Assembly (NCBI RefSeq): GCF_963693435.1
Contig: NZ_OY856306.1
Coordinates: 1,426,001-1,490,000, forward strand
Source of the DNA: Pasteurella atlantica
GTDB taxonomy: Bacteria; Pseudomonadota; Gammaproteobacteria; Enterobacterales; Pasteurellaceae
Length of the DNA: 64,000 bases
Direction: 5' to 3'
Positions within the stretch are counted from its first letter, which is position 1, and the number at the start of each line of letters is the position of its first letter. Positions 1 to 10,908 of the stretch are shown here, piece by piece. The position numbers were made by a program, and so were the translations under genes. The notes under the pieces were generated by a model. The model had not been told where the DNA came from, made no database searches, and saw nothing but the letters and a program-made list of their open reading frames with translations.

Positions 1-450
1 AAAAGTAAATTCTTAATGGTCAGTTTTTTCTGTGCGTTTTTAATGCACTTATTTGAAGATATGCCAACCCCTGCTTCTACTTGGGGTGGGGTAAACTTCT
101 TTTTCCCGTCAAATAATTATATTGGTGGCACAGGTGATATTTGGTGGTGGAATAATTACGATCTTTTTCTGATTGTGTTGAGTATTGTGCTCCTTAATCT
201 GCTTTTTACTTTTATCCGAAACTTTATTCGTTTTGATCTTAGAAAAGTCACTACAAGTATTTTTATACTTGGTTTTGCTTGTGTGATTTTTCAGGTTAAA
301 ACTCGTGATGTTAGTTTTGCTTATTCAGGTTATTCCAAAAACTATGCTCAGTTTGAACAAAAATCGAAACAAATTCAAAAAGAGATATTAGGGGAGTGGT
401 TGTATAACATAATGGAAAGGTTTGATAATCAGTTGAAAATTTATTTTTAG
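1..450 (+). CDS. YdjM/DUF457-like inner-membrane metal-dependent hydrolase, C-terminal part
   Basis: The reading frame is open from the first base of the window, so the start lies outside it. The visible part has an HLFEDMPTPASTW segment, a WWWNNYD segment and at least two hydrophobic stretches. This is the pattern I associate with the C-terminal half of YdjM/DUF457 membrane-bound metal-dependent hydrolases, where His and Asp residues next to membrane helices form the metal site. The substrate is unknown. The last 50 residues are charged and probably cytoplasmic. The gene runs toward CRISPR array 1 and is convergent with acnB. The family assignment is from memory of the motif only. Confidence 0.6.
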   Translation, partial: KSKFLMVSFFCAFLMHLFEDMPTPASTWGGVNFFFPSNNYIGGTGDIWWWNNYDLFLIVLSIVLLNLLFTFIRNFIRFDLRKVTTSIFILGFACVIFQVKTRDVSFAYSGYSKNYAQFEQKSKQIQKEILGEWLYNIMERFDNQLKIYF

Positions 451-573
451 TTAGCTATTTCAAATTTATAAAAAAGTACGATTGCTGAGTTGTTCAGAAG
501 TACGGTTGCTGAGCCTGTCGAAGCATAAGTGCTTTTTTTCAATATTTCGATGGTTCTCAAAAGAAACTTACAA

Positions 574-1443
574 TTATAGCGGTAGATACACGATGGTTAA
601 CAGGAAAACGCGATCGTGAATTAATAGTTCTTGTTTCTAAGCCATCTACACGATGGTTAACAAAAAAAATACTTGTTCTTGTTACACACAACAATTTCTA
701 AGCCATCTACACGATGGTTAACTAGATCTTTCAGGTTCTTCTATTTCTTCTGGTTTTCTAAGCCATCTACACGATGGTTAACGCTCAGGGCGTGTAAATT
801 GTTCTGTTACATCTTTTCTAAGCCATCTACACGATGGTTAACGTGGCTGATGTATTGGGCGTAACAAGAATGATTTTCTAAGCCATCTACACGATGGTTA
901 ACTCTTCAAATTGTGCGGCTGTTTGTGTCATAGATTTCTAAGCCATCTACACGATGGTTAACTATGTCTCTGATCGTAGTGAAGACGCCAGTCATTTCTA
1001 AGCCATCTACACGATGGTTAACAGTCTATAAACGTGACCATTTCTTACCGAAATTTTCTAAGCCATCTACACGATGGTTAACATAGAGTTATGTACCTTT
1101 TTTACGCCCCAATTTTTCTAAGCCATCTACACGATGGTTAACGACTAGCAATTACAGACAGCCCAGCATCCAGATTTCTAAGCCATCTACACGATGGTTA
1201 ACAATCCACAATTTCGGGGAACTGTTTTTGTAAATTTCTAAGCCATCTACACGATGGTTAACTAGATTTAGAAATTAATGCTCTTGAATTAAGCTTTCTA
1301 AGCCATCTACACGATGGTTAACTTTTTATAATATACTTATCTATTTATGGAATATTTCTAAGCCATCTACACGATGGTTAACAACAGAGATGAAGCTTCA
1401 GCTATTTCTTTTTATTTTCTAAGCCATCTACACGATGGTTAAC
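574..1443 (-). CRISPR. CRISPR array 1, type I-F repeat class, 14 intact repeats plus one degenerate
   Basis: Fourteen 28-bp repeats start at 634, 695, 755, 815, 875, 935, 995, 1055, 1115, 1175, 1235, 1295, 1355 and 1416, separated by 32-33 bp spacers. A degenerate copy lies at 574-601 and keeps only the half ending in CACGATGGTTAAC. On the minus strand the repeat ends in CTTAGAAA and has a 5-bp stem (CCATC/GATGG) with a 5-nt loop, as in type I-F repeats. The degenerate copy marks the old, leader-distal end, and the conserved leader lies at the high-coordinate end, so the crRNA precursor should be read on the minus strand. This array uses the repeat variant with GGTTAAC, while arrays 2 and 3 use GGTTCAC. 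No cas gene is present in the window. Confidence 0.96.
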
Positions 1444-1580
1444 TAGAGATTTTATTCGCAAAATCCTGATTTTTCAATATCTAAGGTGAAAAAATAACAA
1501 AAATACCCTTTTTTTGAGTGTGTTTATAACTTATTGATAATAAAGTGATTTTAAAATAGCTAAAAATAAAGGGTATTTTT
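1444..1580 (-). promoter_or_regulatory. CRISPR array 1 leader with IHF site
   Basis: About 137 bp directly next to the youngest repeat are closely similar to the segments at 8567-8703 and 30942-31076. It starts TAGAGATTTTATTC and ends with the inverted-repeat partners AAAATACCC and GGGTATTTT. On the minus strand 1539-1527 reads TATCAATAAGTTA, a perfect IHF consensus (WATCAA-N4-TTR), about 84 bp from the repeat. IHF is known to assist type I-E and I-F spacer integration. Leader function is inferred from conservation and position. Confidence 0.85.
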
Positions 1581-1605
1581 ATGTTCTATAAAAATATTTT
1601 AATGA

Positions 1606-1637
1606 TCAAGCGGTATGATTTTGTTTAGAATTTGCAA
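1606..1637 (+). repeat. Uptake-signal-like sequence (Apl type)
   Basis: TCAAGCGGT followed by ATGAT and, about 25 bp downstream of the core start, TTTGCAA. This is one mismatch from the ACAAGCGGT core of the Actinobacillus-type DNA uptake sequence. Confidence 0.6.
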
Positions 1638-1649
1638 CTATTTGAAATA

Positions 1650-1683
1650 GAAAGCCATATTTTATGAAAAATATGGCTTTTAT
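1650..1683 (-). terminator. Rho-independent terminator of acnB (possibly bidirectional)
   Basis: AAAGCCATATT and AATATGGCTTT form an 11-bp stem with a short loop and A/T tracts on both sides, just beyond the acnB stop codon. Confidence 0.85.
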
Positions 1684-1692
1684 TGAGAGAGA

Positions 1693-4299
1693 TTATACTT
1701 CAGATTGGAAAATAACCGTATCTGATTTATCGGTATAACTGCTTATTTTATCAAAGTTTAAATAACGATAAGTATCTTCTTTATCATTATCTAAATTTGC
1801 TACATAAGATTGATATTCTTCAGGAGTTGGTAATTTACCTAAAATAGCGGCTACAGAAGCGAGTTCTGCAGAAGAGAGGTAAACATTAGCACCTTGTCCT
1901 AGTCTGTTAGGGAAGTTACGCGTTGAGGTTGAAACGACTGTGGATTTTGCTTCTACACGAGCTTGGTTACCCATACAGAGCGAACAACCCGGCATTTCAA
2001 TTCTTGCACCACTCTTACCATAAATATTGTAATAGCCTTCTTCTGTCAGTAGAGCTGCGTCCATTTTTGTTGGAGGAGCAATCCATAAACGAGTTGGGAT
2101 CACATCTTCAAATTGATTAAGAAGTTTACCTGCTGCACGGAAATGTCCAATATTGGTCATACAAGAACCGATAAAGACTTCATCAATGCCCGTATTTTGC
2201 ACTTCAGAAAGTAGGCGAGCATCATCAGGATCGTTAGGTACACAGAGAATAGGTTCCTTGATTTCATTTAAGTCGATATCAATCACCGCAGCATATTCTG
2301 CATCTTCATCCGCTTCCATTAATTCTGGATTAGCGAGCCATTTTTCCATTTCTTTAATACGACGTTCAAGGGTACGCGCATCACCATAGCCTTCTGAAAT
2401 CATCCATTTGAGTAACACAATATTTGAATTTAGGTATTCAATGATTGGTTCTTTATCCAGTTTAATGGTACAAGCGGCTGCAGAGCGTTCTGCTGAGGCA
2501 TCTGAAAGTTCAAAAGCTTGTTCTACTTTTAAGTGTTCTAAACCTTCAATTTCCAGAATACGCCCTGAGAAAATATTTTTCTTACCTGCTTTTTCAACGG
2601 TTAATAATCCTTGTTGAATTGCATAATAAGGAATAGCGTGAACAAGGTCACGCAATGTAATGCCTTGTTGCATTTCTCCACTAAAACGTACTAATACAGA
2701 TTCTGGCATATCTAACGGCATTACTCCTGTTGCTGCAGCAAAAGCGACTAAACCAGAGCCAGCAGGAAATGAGATACCAATAGGGAAGCGAGTATGTGAA
2801 TCACCGCCTGTTCCGACAGTATCAGGGAGTAACATACGGTTTAACCACGAGTGAATAACACCATCACCGGGGCGAAGTGAAACACCGCCTCGATTCATAA
2901 TAAAATCAGGAAGGGTATGATGTGTGTTTACATCAATGGGTTTTGGATAGGCAGCGGTATGACAAAAAGATTGCATAACCAAATCTGCAGAAAAGCCTAA
3001 GCAAGCAAGATCTTTTAATTCATCACGGGTCATTGGTCCTGTAGTATCTTGAGAGCCAACAGAAGTCATCATTGGTTCACAATATTGATTAGGGCGAATA
3101 CCTTTTACACCACAGGCTTTTCCTACCATTTTTTGTGCAAGGGTAAAACCTTTTTTACTGCTTGCCACATCTTGTGGTTTTAAAAATATATCGCTTTCAG
3201 GTAATCCTAATTCCATACGTGCTTTATGAGTTAAGCCACGTCCAATAATTAATGGAATACGTCCACCAGCACGTACTTCGTCTAATAAAATTTGAGTTTT
3301 TAAGGTAAATTCAGCTAAGACTTCATCACTATTATGTTTACAAATTTTGCCTTCATAAGGATAAATATCAATGATATCACCCATCGCTAATTTGCTCACA
3401 TCCACTTCAATAGGTAATGCACCTGCATCTTCAAGGGTATTGAAAAAAATAGGTGCAATCTTACCGCCTAATACTACACCGCCAGCACGTTTATTTGGAA
3501 TATAAGGAATATCTTCTCCCATATGCCATAATACGGAATTGGTTGCTGATTTACGAGAAGATCCTGTTCCAACGACATCACCAACATAAGTCAGCGGAAA
3601 GCCTTTTTGTTTTAATTCTTCGATTAAGGTTAATGGACCTATTTCACCCTCTTTATCTGCGACAATTCCATCACGGCTATTTTTCAGCATTGCTTTAGCG
3701 TGCAGTGGAATATCAGGGCGAGACCACGCATCTTGAGCAGGGGAGAGATCATCGGTATTGGTTTCACCTGTTACTTTAAATACCGTTACGGTAATTTTTT
3801 CGGCTAATTTAGGACGAGATAAAAACCACTCTGCATTTGCCCAAGACTCTAAAATTTGTTGTGCAAAGGCATTGCCTTTTTTCGCTCGCTCTGATACATC
3901 GTGAAAGGCGTCAAACATTAAAAGAGTAGAGGAGAGCGCCTTTGTTGCCACAGGGGCTAATGTATCATTATCTAACGCCATTAATAATGGCTCAATATTG
4001 TATCCCCCCTGCATTGTACCTAATAATTCAACCGCATATTGTGTAGAAATAAGGGGTGAGGAGACTTCATTATTAACGATAGCAGAAAGAAAAGAGGCTT
4101 TAACATAAGCGGCTTCATCAACCCCTGCTGGAATGCGATTTTCCAAGAGTGAAAGCAAATACTCTTCTTTGCCTTGTGGCGGTTGTTTAAGTAATTCAAC
4201 TAATTGAGCGGTTTGTTCCGCATTTAAGGGTTGAGGAATGATACCTTCTGCGGCTCGTTCATCAACGTGTTGTTGATAGGTGTCTAAAAAATTTGTCAT
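1693..4299 (-). CDS. acnB: Bifunctional aconitate hydratase 2 / 2-methylisocitrate dehydratase
   Basis: Catalyses citrate to isocitrate through cis-aconitate in the TCA cycle with a [4Fe-4S] cluster, in the cytoplasm. The protein is 868 residues, matching the usual AcnB length of about 865. It has the N-terminal HEAT-like domain ([19 protein letters not shown]), then the swivel domain, then the catalytic core. The cluster cysteines are visible in [10 protein letters not shown] and [11 protein letters not shown] near the C-terminus. An AAGGGAG ribosome binding site precedes the ATG. It lies downstream of icd on the same strand across about 120 bp, so the two may be co-transcribed, and it ends at a strong terminator. 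Confidence 0.97.
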   Translation of the reverse strand: MTNFLDTYQQHVDERAAEGIIPQPLNAEQTAQLVELLKQPPQGKEEYLLSLLENRIPAGVDEAAYVKASFLSAIVNNEVSSPLISTQYAVELLGTMQGGYNIEPLLMALDNDTLAPVATKALSSTLLMFDAFHDVSERAKKGNAFAQQILESWANAEWFLSRPKLAEKITVTVFKVTGETNTDDLSPAQDAWSRPDIPLHAKAMLKNSRDGIVADKEGEIGPLTLIEELKQKGFPLTYVGDVVGTGSSRKSATNSVLWHMGEDIPYIPNKRAGGVVLGGKIAPIFFNTLEDAGALPIEVDVSKLAMGDIIDIYPYEGKICKHNSDEVLAEFTLKTQILLDEVRAGGRIPLIIGRGLTHKARMELGLPESDIFLKPQDVASSKKGFTLAQKMVGKACGVKGIRPNQYCEPMMTSVGSQDTTGPMTRDELKDLACLGFSADLVMQSFCHTAAYPKPIDVNTHHTLPDFIMNRGGVSLRPGDGVIHSWLNRMLLPDTVGTGGDSHTRFPIGISFPAGSGLVAFAAATGVMPLDMPESVLVRFSGEMQQGITLRDLVHAIPYYAIQQGLLTVEKAGKKNIFSGRILEIEGLEHLKVEQAFELSDASAERSAAACTIKLDKEPIIEYLNSNIVLLKWMISEGYGDARTLERRIKEMEKWLANPELMEADEDAEYAAVIDIDLNEIKEPILCVPNDPDDARLLSEVQNTGIDEVFIGSCMTNIGHFRAAGKLLNQFEDVIPTRLWIAPPTKMDAALLTEEGYYNIYGKSGARIEMPGCSLCMGNQARVEAKSTVVSTSTRNFPNRLGQGANVYLSSAELASVAAILGKLPTPEEYQSYVANLDNDKEDTYRYLNFDKISSYTDKSDTVIFQSEV

Positions 4300-4420
4300 A
4301 AAAAACTCCCTTGTTTTAGGGTTAAAAATAGATAATCAATTAAAATCAAGCAGTAAGATTATTTTTGCAAAAATTCCCACATTTCTTACCGCTTATAAAA
4401 AGGCCGCTTGTAAAAAGCTC

Positions 4421-5671
4421 TTACATATTAGTAATAATATCTTGAGCAAATTCAGAGGTTGAACGTAATGTTGCCTCTTCTAGCATTTCTGCAAAATCAA
4501 AAGTAACGGTTTTATTTACAATGGTTTGTGATACCGCTTTTACGACTAAATCCGCGGCTTCTGTCCAACCCAAATGACGTAACATCATTTCACCACTTAA
4601 AATAAGTGACCCAGGATTACCTTTGTTTTGTCCTGCAATGGCAGGGGCTGTACCGTGTGTTGCTTCAAAAATCGCCGATTCAAAACCAATGTTGGCTCCT
4701 GGTGAAATCCCAATCCCCCCTACTTGTGCAGCAAGTGCATCGGAAATATAGTCACCGTTTAAGTTTAAGGTAGCAATCACATCATATTGCGTTGGGTGAA
4801 GTAAAATTTCTTGTAAAAATGCATCTGCAATACAATCTTTAATAATAATTTTTTTACCTGTTTTAGGGTTGATCAAGTATTGCCATTCGCCTGTTTCGTC
4901 AATTTTTACACCACCAAACTCTTTCGCAACTTCATATCCCCACTCTTTAAATGCCCCTTCAGTAAATTTCATAATATTCCCTTTGTGAACAAGGGTTAAA
5001 GAATCACGATCATTATCAATTACATATTGTAATGCGGCTTTAACAAGACGTTGTGTACCTTGTTTAGAAACGGGTTTAATACCAATGCCACAGTCTTGAG
5101 TAAAACGAATTTTGGTGACCCCCATTTCATCTTGTAAGAATTTAATGACTTTATCCGCTTCATTTGAACCCGCTACCCATTCAACACCTGCGTAAATATC
5201 TTCTGAGTTTTCACGGAAGATAACCATATCTACTTTTTCAGGGTGTTTTACAGGGCTTGGTGTACCGTCATAATAACGAATAGGGCGTAAGCAGTTGTAT
5301 AAATCTAATCCTTGACGCATTGCAACATTTAGAGAACGAATACCACCACCCACAGGGGTCATCAAAGGACCTTTAATGGCAACGTGATAGTCACGAATAA
5401 GATCTAATGTTTCTTCTGGTAACCAAGTATTTTCACCATAAACTTCATTTGCTTTTCCACCTGCATAAATTTCCATCCAAGAAATCTTACGCTCTCCACC
5501 ATAAGCCTTTTGAACTGCCGCATCAATAACAGTTTGCATTGCAGGGGTTACATCAACGCCAATACCATCTCCTTCGATAAAAGGAATAATCGGATTATTA
5601 GGGACTTGTAATTTGCCTTGCGGAGTTAATTGAATTTTTTCACCTTGTGGAATAATTACTTTTGTTTGCAT
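4421..5671 (-). CDS. icd: NADP-dependent isocitrate dehydrogenase
   Basis: Oxidatively decarboxylates isocitrate to 2-oxoglutarate in the TCA cycle. At 416 residues it is exactly the length of the E. coli enzyme. It has the N-terminal [13 protein letters not shown] start, the [10 protein letters not shown] segment containing the active-site serine (the residue phosphorylated by AceK in E. coli), the [16 protein letters not shown] clasp region and the late [11 protein letters not shown] segment. It is divergent from gltA across about 235 bp and upstream of acnB on the same strand. Three consecutive TCA enzymes are therefore clustered here. Confidence 0.97.
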   Translation of the reverse strand: MQTKVIIPQGEKIQLTPQGKLQVPNNPIIPFIEGDGIGVDVTPAMQTVIDAAVQKAYGGERKISWMEIYAGGKANEVYGENTWLPEETLDLIRDYHVAIKGPLMTPVGGGIRSLNVAMRQGLDLYNCLRPIRYYDGTPSPVKHPEKVDMVIFRENSEDIYAGVEWVAGSNEADKVIKFLQDEMGVTKIRFTQDCGIGIKPVSKQGTQRLVKAALQYVIDNDRDSLTLVHKGNIMKFTEGAFKEWGYEVAKEFGGVKIDETGEWQYLINPKTGKKIIIKDCIADAFLQEILLHPTQYDVIATLNLNGDYISDALAAQVGGIGISPGANIGFESAIFEATHGTAPAIAGQNKGNPGSLILSGEMMLRHLGWTEAADLVVKAVSQTIVNKTVTFDFAEMLEEATLRSTSEFAQDIITNM

Positions 5672-5906
5672 ATTTTAGTGTCCTCATTAATAAAATTTAG
5701 TTTAATTAATAAACATTTCAACTTGAATTTAACATTTTTAACATTTTATTTCTTTACTTTTTCTTATTTTATTCTCTTTTTTTGTCATTTTTTTGAAGAA
5801 TGTCTAGTTTTTAATAAAAAACCCTTTTTTATTTGTACAAATAATGATAGGTTAAAAATATTGCAACAATTTAATAACAATATGTAAACATATTACAGGG
5901 GGAGTG

Positions 5907-7199
5907 ATGACAACAAAAAAAGCAGTATTATCGTTACCAGAAGGTAAAAGTTTTGAATTAGACATTCATAAGGGAACATTAGGTTATGAAGCAGTTGATG
6001 TACAATCATTAGTTAAAAATAAACTATTTACTTTTGACCCAGGCTTTATGTCTACCGCATCGTGTAAATCTGCAATTACTTATATTGATGGTGATAATGG
6101 CGTACTTTTACACCGAGGTTACCCAATTGATCAATTAGCAATGAATGGGGATTATTTAGAAGTTTCTTATTTATTATTATTTGGTGAACGACCAACTAAA
6201 GAGCAATATATTACGTTTCGTGATCAATTAAAAAATCACCATATTATTCACGAACAAATTTCACGCTTTTTTAATGGATTTCGTCGAGATGCTCATCCAA
6301 TGGCGATTATGTGTGGTATCGTTGGTGGATTAGCCGCATTCTATCACGAATTAATGGATGTTTCTGATGAGGAGCATAGAGTGTTAACAGCAGTTCGATT
6401 ATTGGCTAAAATGCCAACACTATCTGCAATGTGCTATAAATACTCTATTGGTCAGCCTTTTATGTATCCTAAAAATAGCCTTTCTTATGCTGGTAATTTT
6501 TTACATATGATGTTTGCCACACCTTGTGAAGAATATAAAGTTAACCCTGTCTTTGAAAAAGCATTAGATCGTATTTTTATTCTTCACGCCGATCACGAAC
6601 AAAATGCCTCAACTTCGACTGTTCGAACAGCGGCATCTTCTGGTGCAAATCCATTTGCTTGTATTGCGGCAGGTATTGCATCATTATGGGGGCCTGCTCA
6701 CGGCGGTGCCAATGAAGCTTGTATTAATATGTTGGAAGAAATTGGTACTGTAGATCGTATTCCTGAATATATTGCCAAAGCAAAAGATCGTAATGACCCA
6801 TTCCGTTTGATGGGGTTCGGGCATCGTGTGTATAAGAGTTATGATCCTCGAGCTAAAGTAATGCGTCAAACTTGTCACGAAGTGTTAAGTGAGCTTAATA
6901 TTTCTACACCAATTTTAGATGTTGCGATGGAATTAGAGCGTATTGCCCTAGAAGATCCGTATTTTGTTGATCACAAGCTTTATCCAAATGTTGATTTTTA
7001 TTCAGGCATTATCCTAAAAGCGATTGGTATTCCAACCTCAATGTTTACGGTAATGTTTGCATTAGCAAGAACGGTTGGTTGGATAGCACATTGGAAAGAA
7101 ATGTATAAACAAGAAGATGGATTTAAAATTGTACGTCCTCGCCAAATTTATACAGGTGAAGTACAACGAGATTTTCCACCAATTGATAAAACAGAATAA
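5907..7199 (+). CDS. gltA: Citrate synthase (type II hexameric family)
   Basis: Condenses acetyl-CoA and oxaloacetate to citrate, the entry step of the TCA cycle. The protein is about 430 residues. The catalytic residues are recognisable as His in [11 protein letters not shown], His in GFGHRVYK and Asp in NVDFYSGI. I take the ATG at 5907, because the AGGGGGAG ribosome binding site overlaps the in-frame GTG at 5904 and is correctly spaced only for the ATG. It is divergent from icd. The stop is followed at once by a strong terminator, then by the oldest repeat of CRISPR array 2. Confidence 0.97.
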   Translation: MTTKKAVLSLPEGKSFELDIHKGTLGYEAVDVQSLVKNKLFTFDPGFMSTASCKSAITYIDGDNGVLLHRGYPIDQLAMNGDYLEVSYLLLFGERPTKEQYITFRDQLKNHHIIHEQISRFFNGFRRDAHPMAIMCGIVGGLAAFYHELMDVSDEEHRVLTAVRLLAKMPTLSAMCYKYSIGQPFMYPKNSLSYAGNFLHMMFATPCEEYKVNPVFEKALDRIFILHADHEQNASTSTVRTAASSGANPFACIAAGIASLWGPAHGGANEACINMLEEIGTVDRIPEYIAKAKDRNDPFRLMGFGHRVYKSYDPRAKVMRQTCHEVLSELNISTPILDVAMELERIALEDPYFVDHKLYPNVDFYSGIILKAIGIPTSMFTVMFALARTVGWIAHWKEMYKQEDGFKIVRPRQIYTGEVQRDFPPIDKTE

Positions 7200-7200
7200 T

Positions 7201-7231
7201 AAAAAAGGTCGTCATAATGGCGACCTTTTTT
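7201..7231 (+). terminator. Terminator of gltA
   Basis: AAAAAAGGTCG and CGACCTTTTTT form an 11-bp stem, with the T-tract on the plus strand. It abuts the degenerate first repeat of array 2 at 7233, so it may also stop pre-crRNA transcription coming from the other side. Confidence 0.9.
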
Positions 7232-7232
7232 A

Positions 7233-8566
7233 TTTCTAAGTCATCTATACGATGGTTAACTTCTGCGGTGCTAAAATAAACGCCCCGCCGTTTTTCTAAG
7301 CCATCTACACGATGGTTCACACGCTTTATGCTTCTTGCTTTTATGTTCTTCATTTCTAAGCCATCTACACGATGGTTCACTATCAATTTAAACCCATACA
7401 TTAGAAATTATCGTTTCTAAGCCATCTACACGATGGTTCACACGAAGTTAATAAGCGTGCAGTAGAAGAGGGCATTTCTAAGCCATCTACACGATGGTTC
7501 ACTGATTGGTTCTGTTGCTATTTGCTGGGCGACATTTCTAAGCCATCTACACGATGGTTCACATTTTTTCACCTTCTCTTACCCCCTTTTTTAATCTTTC
7601 TAAGCCATCTACACGATGGTTCACAACAGAAAGCAAATCGACAGGTGTTGGTAGTATTTCTAAGCCATCTACACGATGGTTCACCAATGCCGAAGTATGT
7701 GGCAGTGCCGAAGTATTTTCTAAGCCATCTACACGATGGTTCACAAATACAATACGCAATGGAACAAGGCTTAGCTTTTCTAAGCCATCTACACGATGGT
7801 TCACATGCCAAAGTATGTTTTCTAAGCCATCTACACGATGGTTCACAAAACGCCCTGCTTTATCAAACGAGCCTTTCGTTTCTAAGCCATCTACACGATG
7901 GTTCACAGATAAAGCCGTGTTGTTTTCATCGCAATACTTTCTAAGCCATCTACACGATGGTTCACTTGAATAATCAAACCATTCATCATAGTCAAATTTT
8001 CTAAGCCATCTACACGATGGTTCACGCTAAAACTGGTCTAGGTAATTTTTCACCTTCTTTTCTAAGCCATCTACACGATGGTTCACACAGAGAAAGAACA
8101 ATGATATTTGAAACAGAATTTCTAAGCCATCTACACGATGGTTCACATGGATCCCAATGTTTCTGCGACTTGAATTAATTTCTAAGCCATCTACACGATG
8201 GTTCACGCAGGTAATTACAATTGGGGTAATATGCAAATTTTCTAAGCCATCTACACGATGGTTCACGCATTGCAATATTTAACCATGCTGTAATTAGTTT
8301 TCTAAGCCATCTACACGATGGTTCACATATTTGCGTGCGTACGTTAGAGTGTCCGAAATTTCTAAGCCATCTACACGATGGTTCACTTAAATTTATACTA
8401 TTTTTTTGTGCATATTCATTTCTAAGCCATCTACACGATGGTTCACAAAATAAACCGCTTTTTTCTTTGAAAAAATCATTTCTAAGCCATCTACACGATG
8501 GTTCACAGGAAAAATTGTTCACAATTTTTACGGAAAACTTTCTAAGCCATCTACACGATGGTTCAC
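7233..8566 (-). CRISPR. CRISPR array 2, type I-F repeat class, 23 repeats
   Basis: Twenty-three 28-bp repeats start at 7233 (degenerate), 7293, 7353, 7414, 7475, 7535, 7597, 7657, 7717, 7777, 7819, 7879, 7938, 7998, 8059, 8119, 8179, 8239, 8299, 8359, 8419, 8479 and 8539. Spacers are mostly 31-33 bp. One spacer (7805-7818) is only 14 bp. The first copy differs inside the stem (TCATCTATACGATGG) and ends in TTAAC like array 1, while all others end in TTCAC. Transcription should run on the minus strand from the leader at 8567-8703. The array lies between the 3' ends of gltA and leuD. No cas genes are nearby. Confidence 0.97.
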
Positions 8567-8703
8567 TAGAGATTTTATTCATAAAATCCTTATTTTGCAA
8601 TATCTGAAGTGAAAAAATAGCAAAAATACCCTTTTTTTAGCTATTTTTGTAACTTGTTGATAATAAAGTGATTTTAAAATAGCTAAAAATAAAGGGTATT
8701 TTG
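8567..8703 (-). promoter_or_regulatory. CRISPR array 2 leader with IHF site
   Basis: Nearly the same sequence as the leaders of arrays 1 and 3. On the minus strand 8662-8650 reads TATCAACAAGTTA, a perfect IHF consensus, 84 bp from the youngest repeat. The AATACCC/GGGTATT inverted repeat is also kept. Confidence 0.85.
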
Positions 8704-8716
8704 ATAAATCAGAAAT

Positions 8717-8750
8717 ACAAGCGGTATGATGTTATCAAAAATTTGCAAAT
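8717..8750 (+). repeat. Uptake signal sequence (Apl type, perfect core)
   Basis: A perfect ACAAGCGGT core followed by ATGAT and TTTGCAAAT. The same extended element follows the leader of array 3 (31094-31127), as part of the copied segment. Confidence 0.75.
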
Positions 8751-8767
8751 ATTACTTTAAGTTGCTA

Positions 8768-9373
8768 TTACCTTAAAAAACTAGGGATATTTTTTTCATA
8801 TTCTTCAATTTTATCGTTATGCTGTAACGTTAGACCAATGCTATCTAACCCTTTGAGTAAACAGTTACGGTGGAAAGAGTCAATTTCAAAATGATAGAGC
8901 AGTGTTCCTGCTGTCACGGTTTGATTTTCTAGATCAACGGTAATTTGAGCATTTTCATTTTTAATCACATAATTAAATAAACCATCGACTTCTTGATGGG
9001 TTAATTTAACAGGGAGTAGTTGATTGTTTAGGCTGTTTCCATAAAAAATATCGGCAAAGCTTGGGGCGATAATCGCTCGGATACCGTAATCATCTAATGC
9101 CCAAGGAGCGTGTTCTCTTGATGATCCACAGCCAAAATTTTCCCTTGCAAGTAATATGGATGCACCTTTATAGCAAGGGAAGTTGAGTACAAAATCAGGG
9201 TTAGGGATTAATCCCTCGTCATCTAAAAAACGCCATTCGTGGAATAAGTTTTTACCAAATCCTGAACGGGTAACCCTTTGCAAAAATTGTTTTGGAATAA
9301 TCGCATCAGTATCCACATTTGAAATATCAAGTGGTACCGCTAAACCTGTATGCTGTGTAAATTTTCTTGTCAT
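8768..9373 (-). CDS. leuD: 3-isopropylmalate dehydratase small subunit
   Basis: Forms isopropylmalate isomerase with LeuC and converts 2- to 3-isopropylmalate in leucine synthesis. The 201 residues match the family. It has the swivel-domain motifs [13 protein letters not shown] near residue 20, [20 protein letters not shown] in the middle and [20 protein letters not shown] near the end. It follows leuC by about 40 bp on the same strand. Its last about 20 codons are duplicated in degraded form beside CRISPR array 3. Confidence 0.96.
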   Translation of the reverse strand: MTRKFTQHTGLAVPLDISNVDTDAIIPKQFLQRVTRSGFGKNLFHEWRFLDDEGLIPNPDFVLNFPCYKGASILLARENFGCGSSREHAPWALDDYGIRAIIAPSFADIFYGNSLNNQLLPVKLTHQEVDGLFNYVIKNENAQITVDLENQTVTAGTLLYHFEIDSFHRNCLLKGLDSIGLTLQHNDKIEEYEKNIPSFLR

Positions 9374-9412
9374 TATTCTTTTCCTTTTTCCTATTAACTT
9401 ATCGCTTGTTTA

Positions 9413-10831
9413 TTATAATAATTCGATTTGGCGAATATCGACAAATTTACCATAAACTGCCGCCGCAGCTGCCATTGCAGGGCTAACAAGATGGGTGCGA
9501 CCACCTCGTCCTTGTCGTCCCTCAAAGTTTCGATTACTGGTTGAGGCACAGCGTTCGCCTGCTTCTAAGCGATCATTGTTCATTGCTAAACACATTGAAC
9601 AACCTGGTTCTCGCCATTCAAACCCAGCTTCTAAAAAGATTTTATCTAATCCCTCTTGTTGAGCTTGGGCTTTGACTAATCCTGATCCTGGAACGACCAA
9701 CGCTGTCACGTTATTTGCTACTTTTCGTCCTTTTGCGACTGCAGCAGCTGCTCGTAAATCTTCAATTCGAGCATTGGTGCAAGAGCCGATAAAGACTTTA
9801 TCAATATTGATTTCTGTCATTTTTTTGCTATGAGGTAAATTCATATAGGACAATGCTTTTTTTACAGATTGTTGTTCAATAATATCATTAACATCAGCAG
9901 GATTTGGAATGGTTTCTTCAATTCCAATTACTTGCCCTGGATTGGTTCCCCAAGTTACTTGTGGCTGAATATCACTGGCTTGCAATGTAACCACTTTATC
10001 AAAGGTTGCTTCTTTATCACTGTGTAATGTTTTCCAATACTCAACCGCTTCGTCCCATTCTTTGCCTTTTGGTGAAGAAGGGCGACCTTTTAAGTAATTA
10101 AAGGTTGTTTCATCAGGCGCAATTAAGCCTGATTTTGCCCCTAACTCAATGGCCATATTACACACCGTCATTCGTCCTTCCATTGAAAGGCTTTCAATAG
10201 CTTCACCACAAAACTCGACTACATAACCAGTGCCTCCAGCCATCGTTAATTTTCCAATAATGGCGAGTACAATATCTTTAGCCGTAATACCTTTGTTTAC
10301 CTGTCCGACAACCTCAATTTTCATTGTTTTAGCACGGGCTTGTTTAATGGTTTGTGTCGCTAAAACGTGTTCAACTTCTGAAGTACCAATACCAAAGGCC
10401 AATGCACCAAATGCACCGTGTGTTGCGGTATGAGAATCGCCACAAACAATCGTCATTCCGGGAAGGGTAAGCCCTTGTTCTGGTCCCATAACGTGTACAA
10501 TGCCTTGATTAAGGTGATTAATATCATAGAGCGTCACCCCAAATTCTTGGCTATTTTTTTCAAGCTCAATCATTTGCAGATAACCCATTTCGCCACTGCC
10601 CATTAAATCACGGCTATCCGTTGGCACATTATGATCCATCGTCGCCACCGTTTTAGAGGGCTGACGAACCTCACGCCCCATTGAGCGTAAGCCATCAAAC
10701 GCCTGTGGGCTGGTGACTTCGTGAACCAAATGGCGATTAATATAAATTAAAGGCGTTTCCCCCTCTACTTCACGCACAACGTGTGCGTCAAAAAGTTTTT
10801 CATAAAGTGTTTTATATTGTGTGTTTGTCAT
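9413..10831 (-). CDS. leuC: 3-isopropylmalate dehydratase large subunit
   Basis: Catalytic [4Fe-4S] subunit of isopropylmalate isomerase. The 472 residues match the family length (about 466-470). It has DHNVPT near residue 68, [20 protein letters not shown], the cluster motifs [15 protein letters not shown] and [15 protein letters not shown], and a C-terminal [12 protein letters not shown]. leuD follows. Upstream, where leuB would normally sit next to it, there is instead a block of four unrecognised genes. Confidence 0.97.
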   Translation of the reverse strand: MTNTQYKTLYEKLFDAHVVREVEGETPLIYINRHLVHEVTSPQAFDGLRSMGREVRQPSKTVATMDHNVPTDSRDLMGSGEMGYLQMIELEKNSQEFGVTLYDINHLNQGIVHVMGPEQGLTLPGMTIVCGDSHTATHGAFGALAFGIGTSEVEHVLATQTIKQARAKTMKIEVVGQVNKGITAKDIVLAIIGKLTMAGGTGYVVEFCGEAIESLSMEGRMTVCNMAIELGAKSGLIAPDETTFNYLKGRPSSPKGKEWDEAVEYWKTLHSDKEATFDKVVTLQASDIQPQVTWGTNPGQVIGIEETIPNPADVNDIIEQQSVKKALSYMNLPHSKKMTEINIDKVFIGSCTNARIEDLRAAAAVAKGRKVANNVTALVVPGSGLVKAQAQQEGLDKIFLEAGFEWREPGCSMCLAMNNDRLEAGERCASTSNRNFEGRQGRGGRTHLVSPAMAAAAAVYGKFVDIRQIELL

Positions 10832-10908
10832 ATTTTTCCTTTGTTATCTTTTAATTGTATTTTGTAAATTTTTGATTAAATGTAACCGCTATTTATAGTT
10901 GATAAAAA

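Noticed and set aside
478-535. Near-duplicate AGTACGATTGCTGAG / AGTACGGTTGCTGAG words
   Set aside because: A short local duplication containing the common TGAGCCTGTCGAAG word; no feature can be supported.
543-558. A further degenerate repeat before array 1 (TCGATGGTTCTC)
   Set aside because: Distance of 43 bp to the next degenerate repeat does not fit the 60-bp period; short match only.
673-864. ORF through CRISPR array 1
   Set aside because: The protein is a translation of the repeats (SKPSTRWLT periodicity), not a gene.
1923-3698. Plus-strand ORFs inside acnB
   Set aside because: Shadows of the 868-codon minus-strand gene; no ribosome binding sites or recognisable sequence.
7522-8607. 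Several overlapping ORFs on both strands in CRISPR array 2
   Set aside because: All consist of translated repeats (FLSHLHDGS, SKPSTRWFT, VNHRVDGLE, EPSCRWLR). Open because the 28+32 bp unit is a multiple of three.
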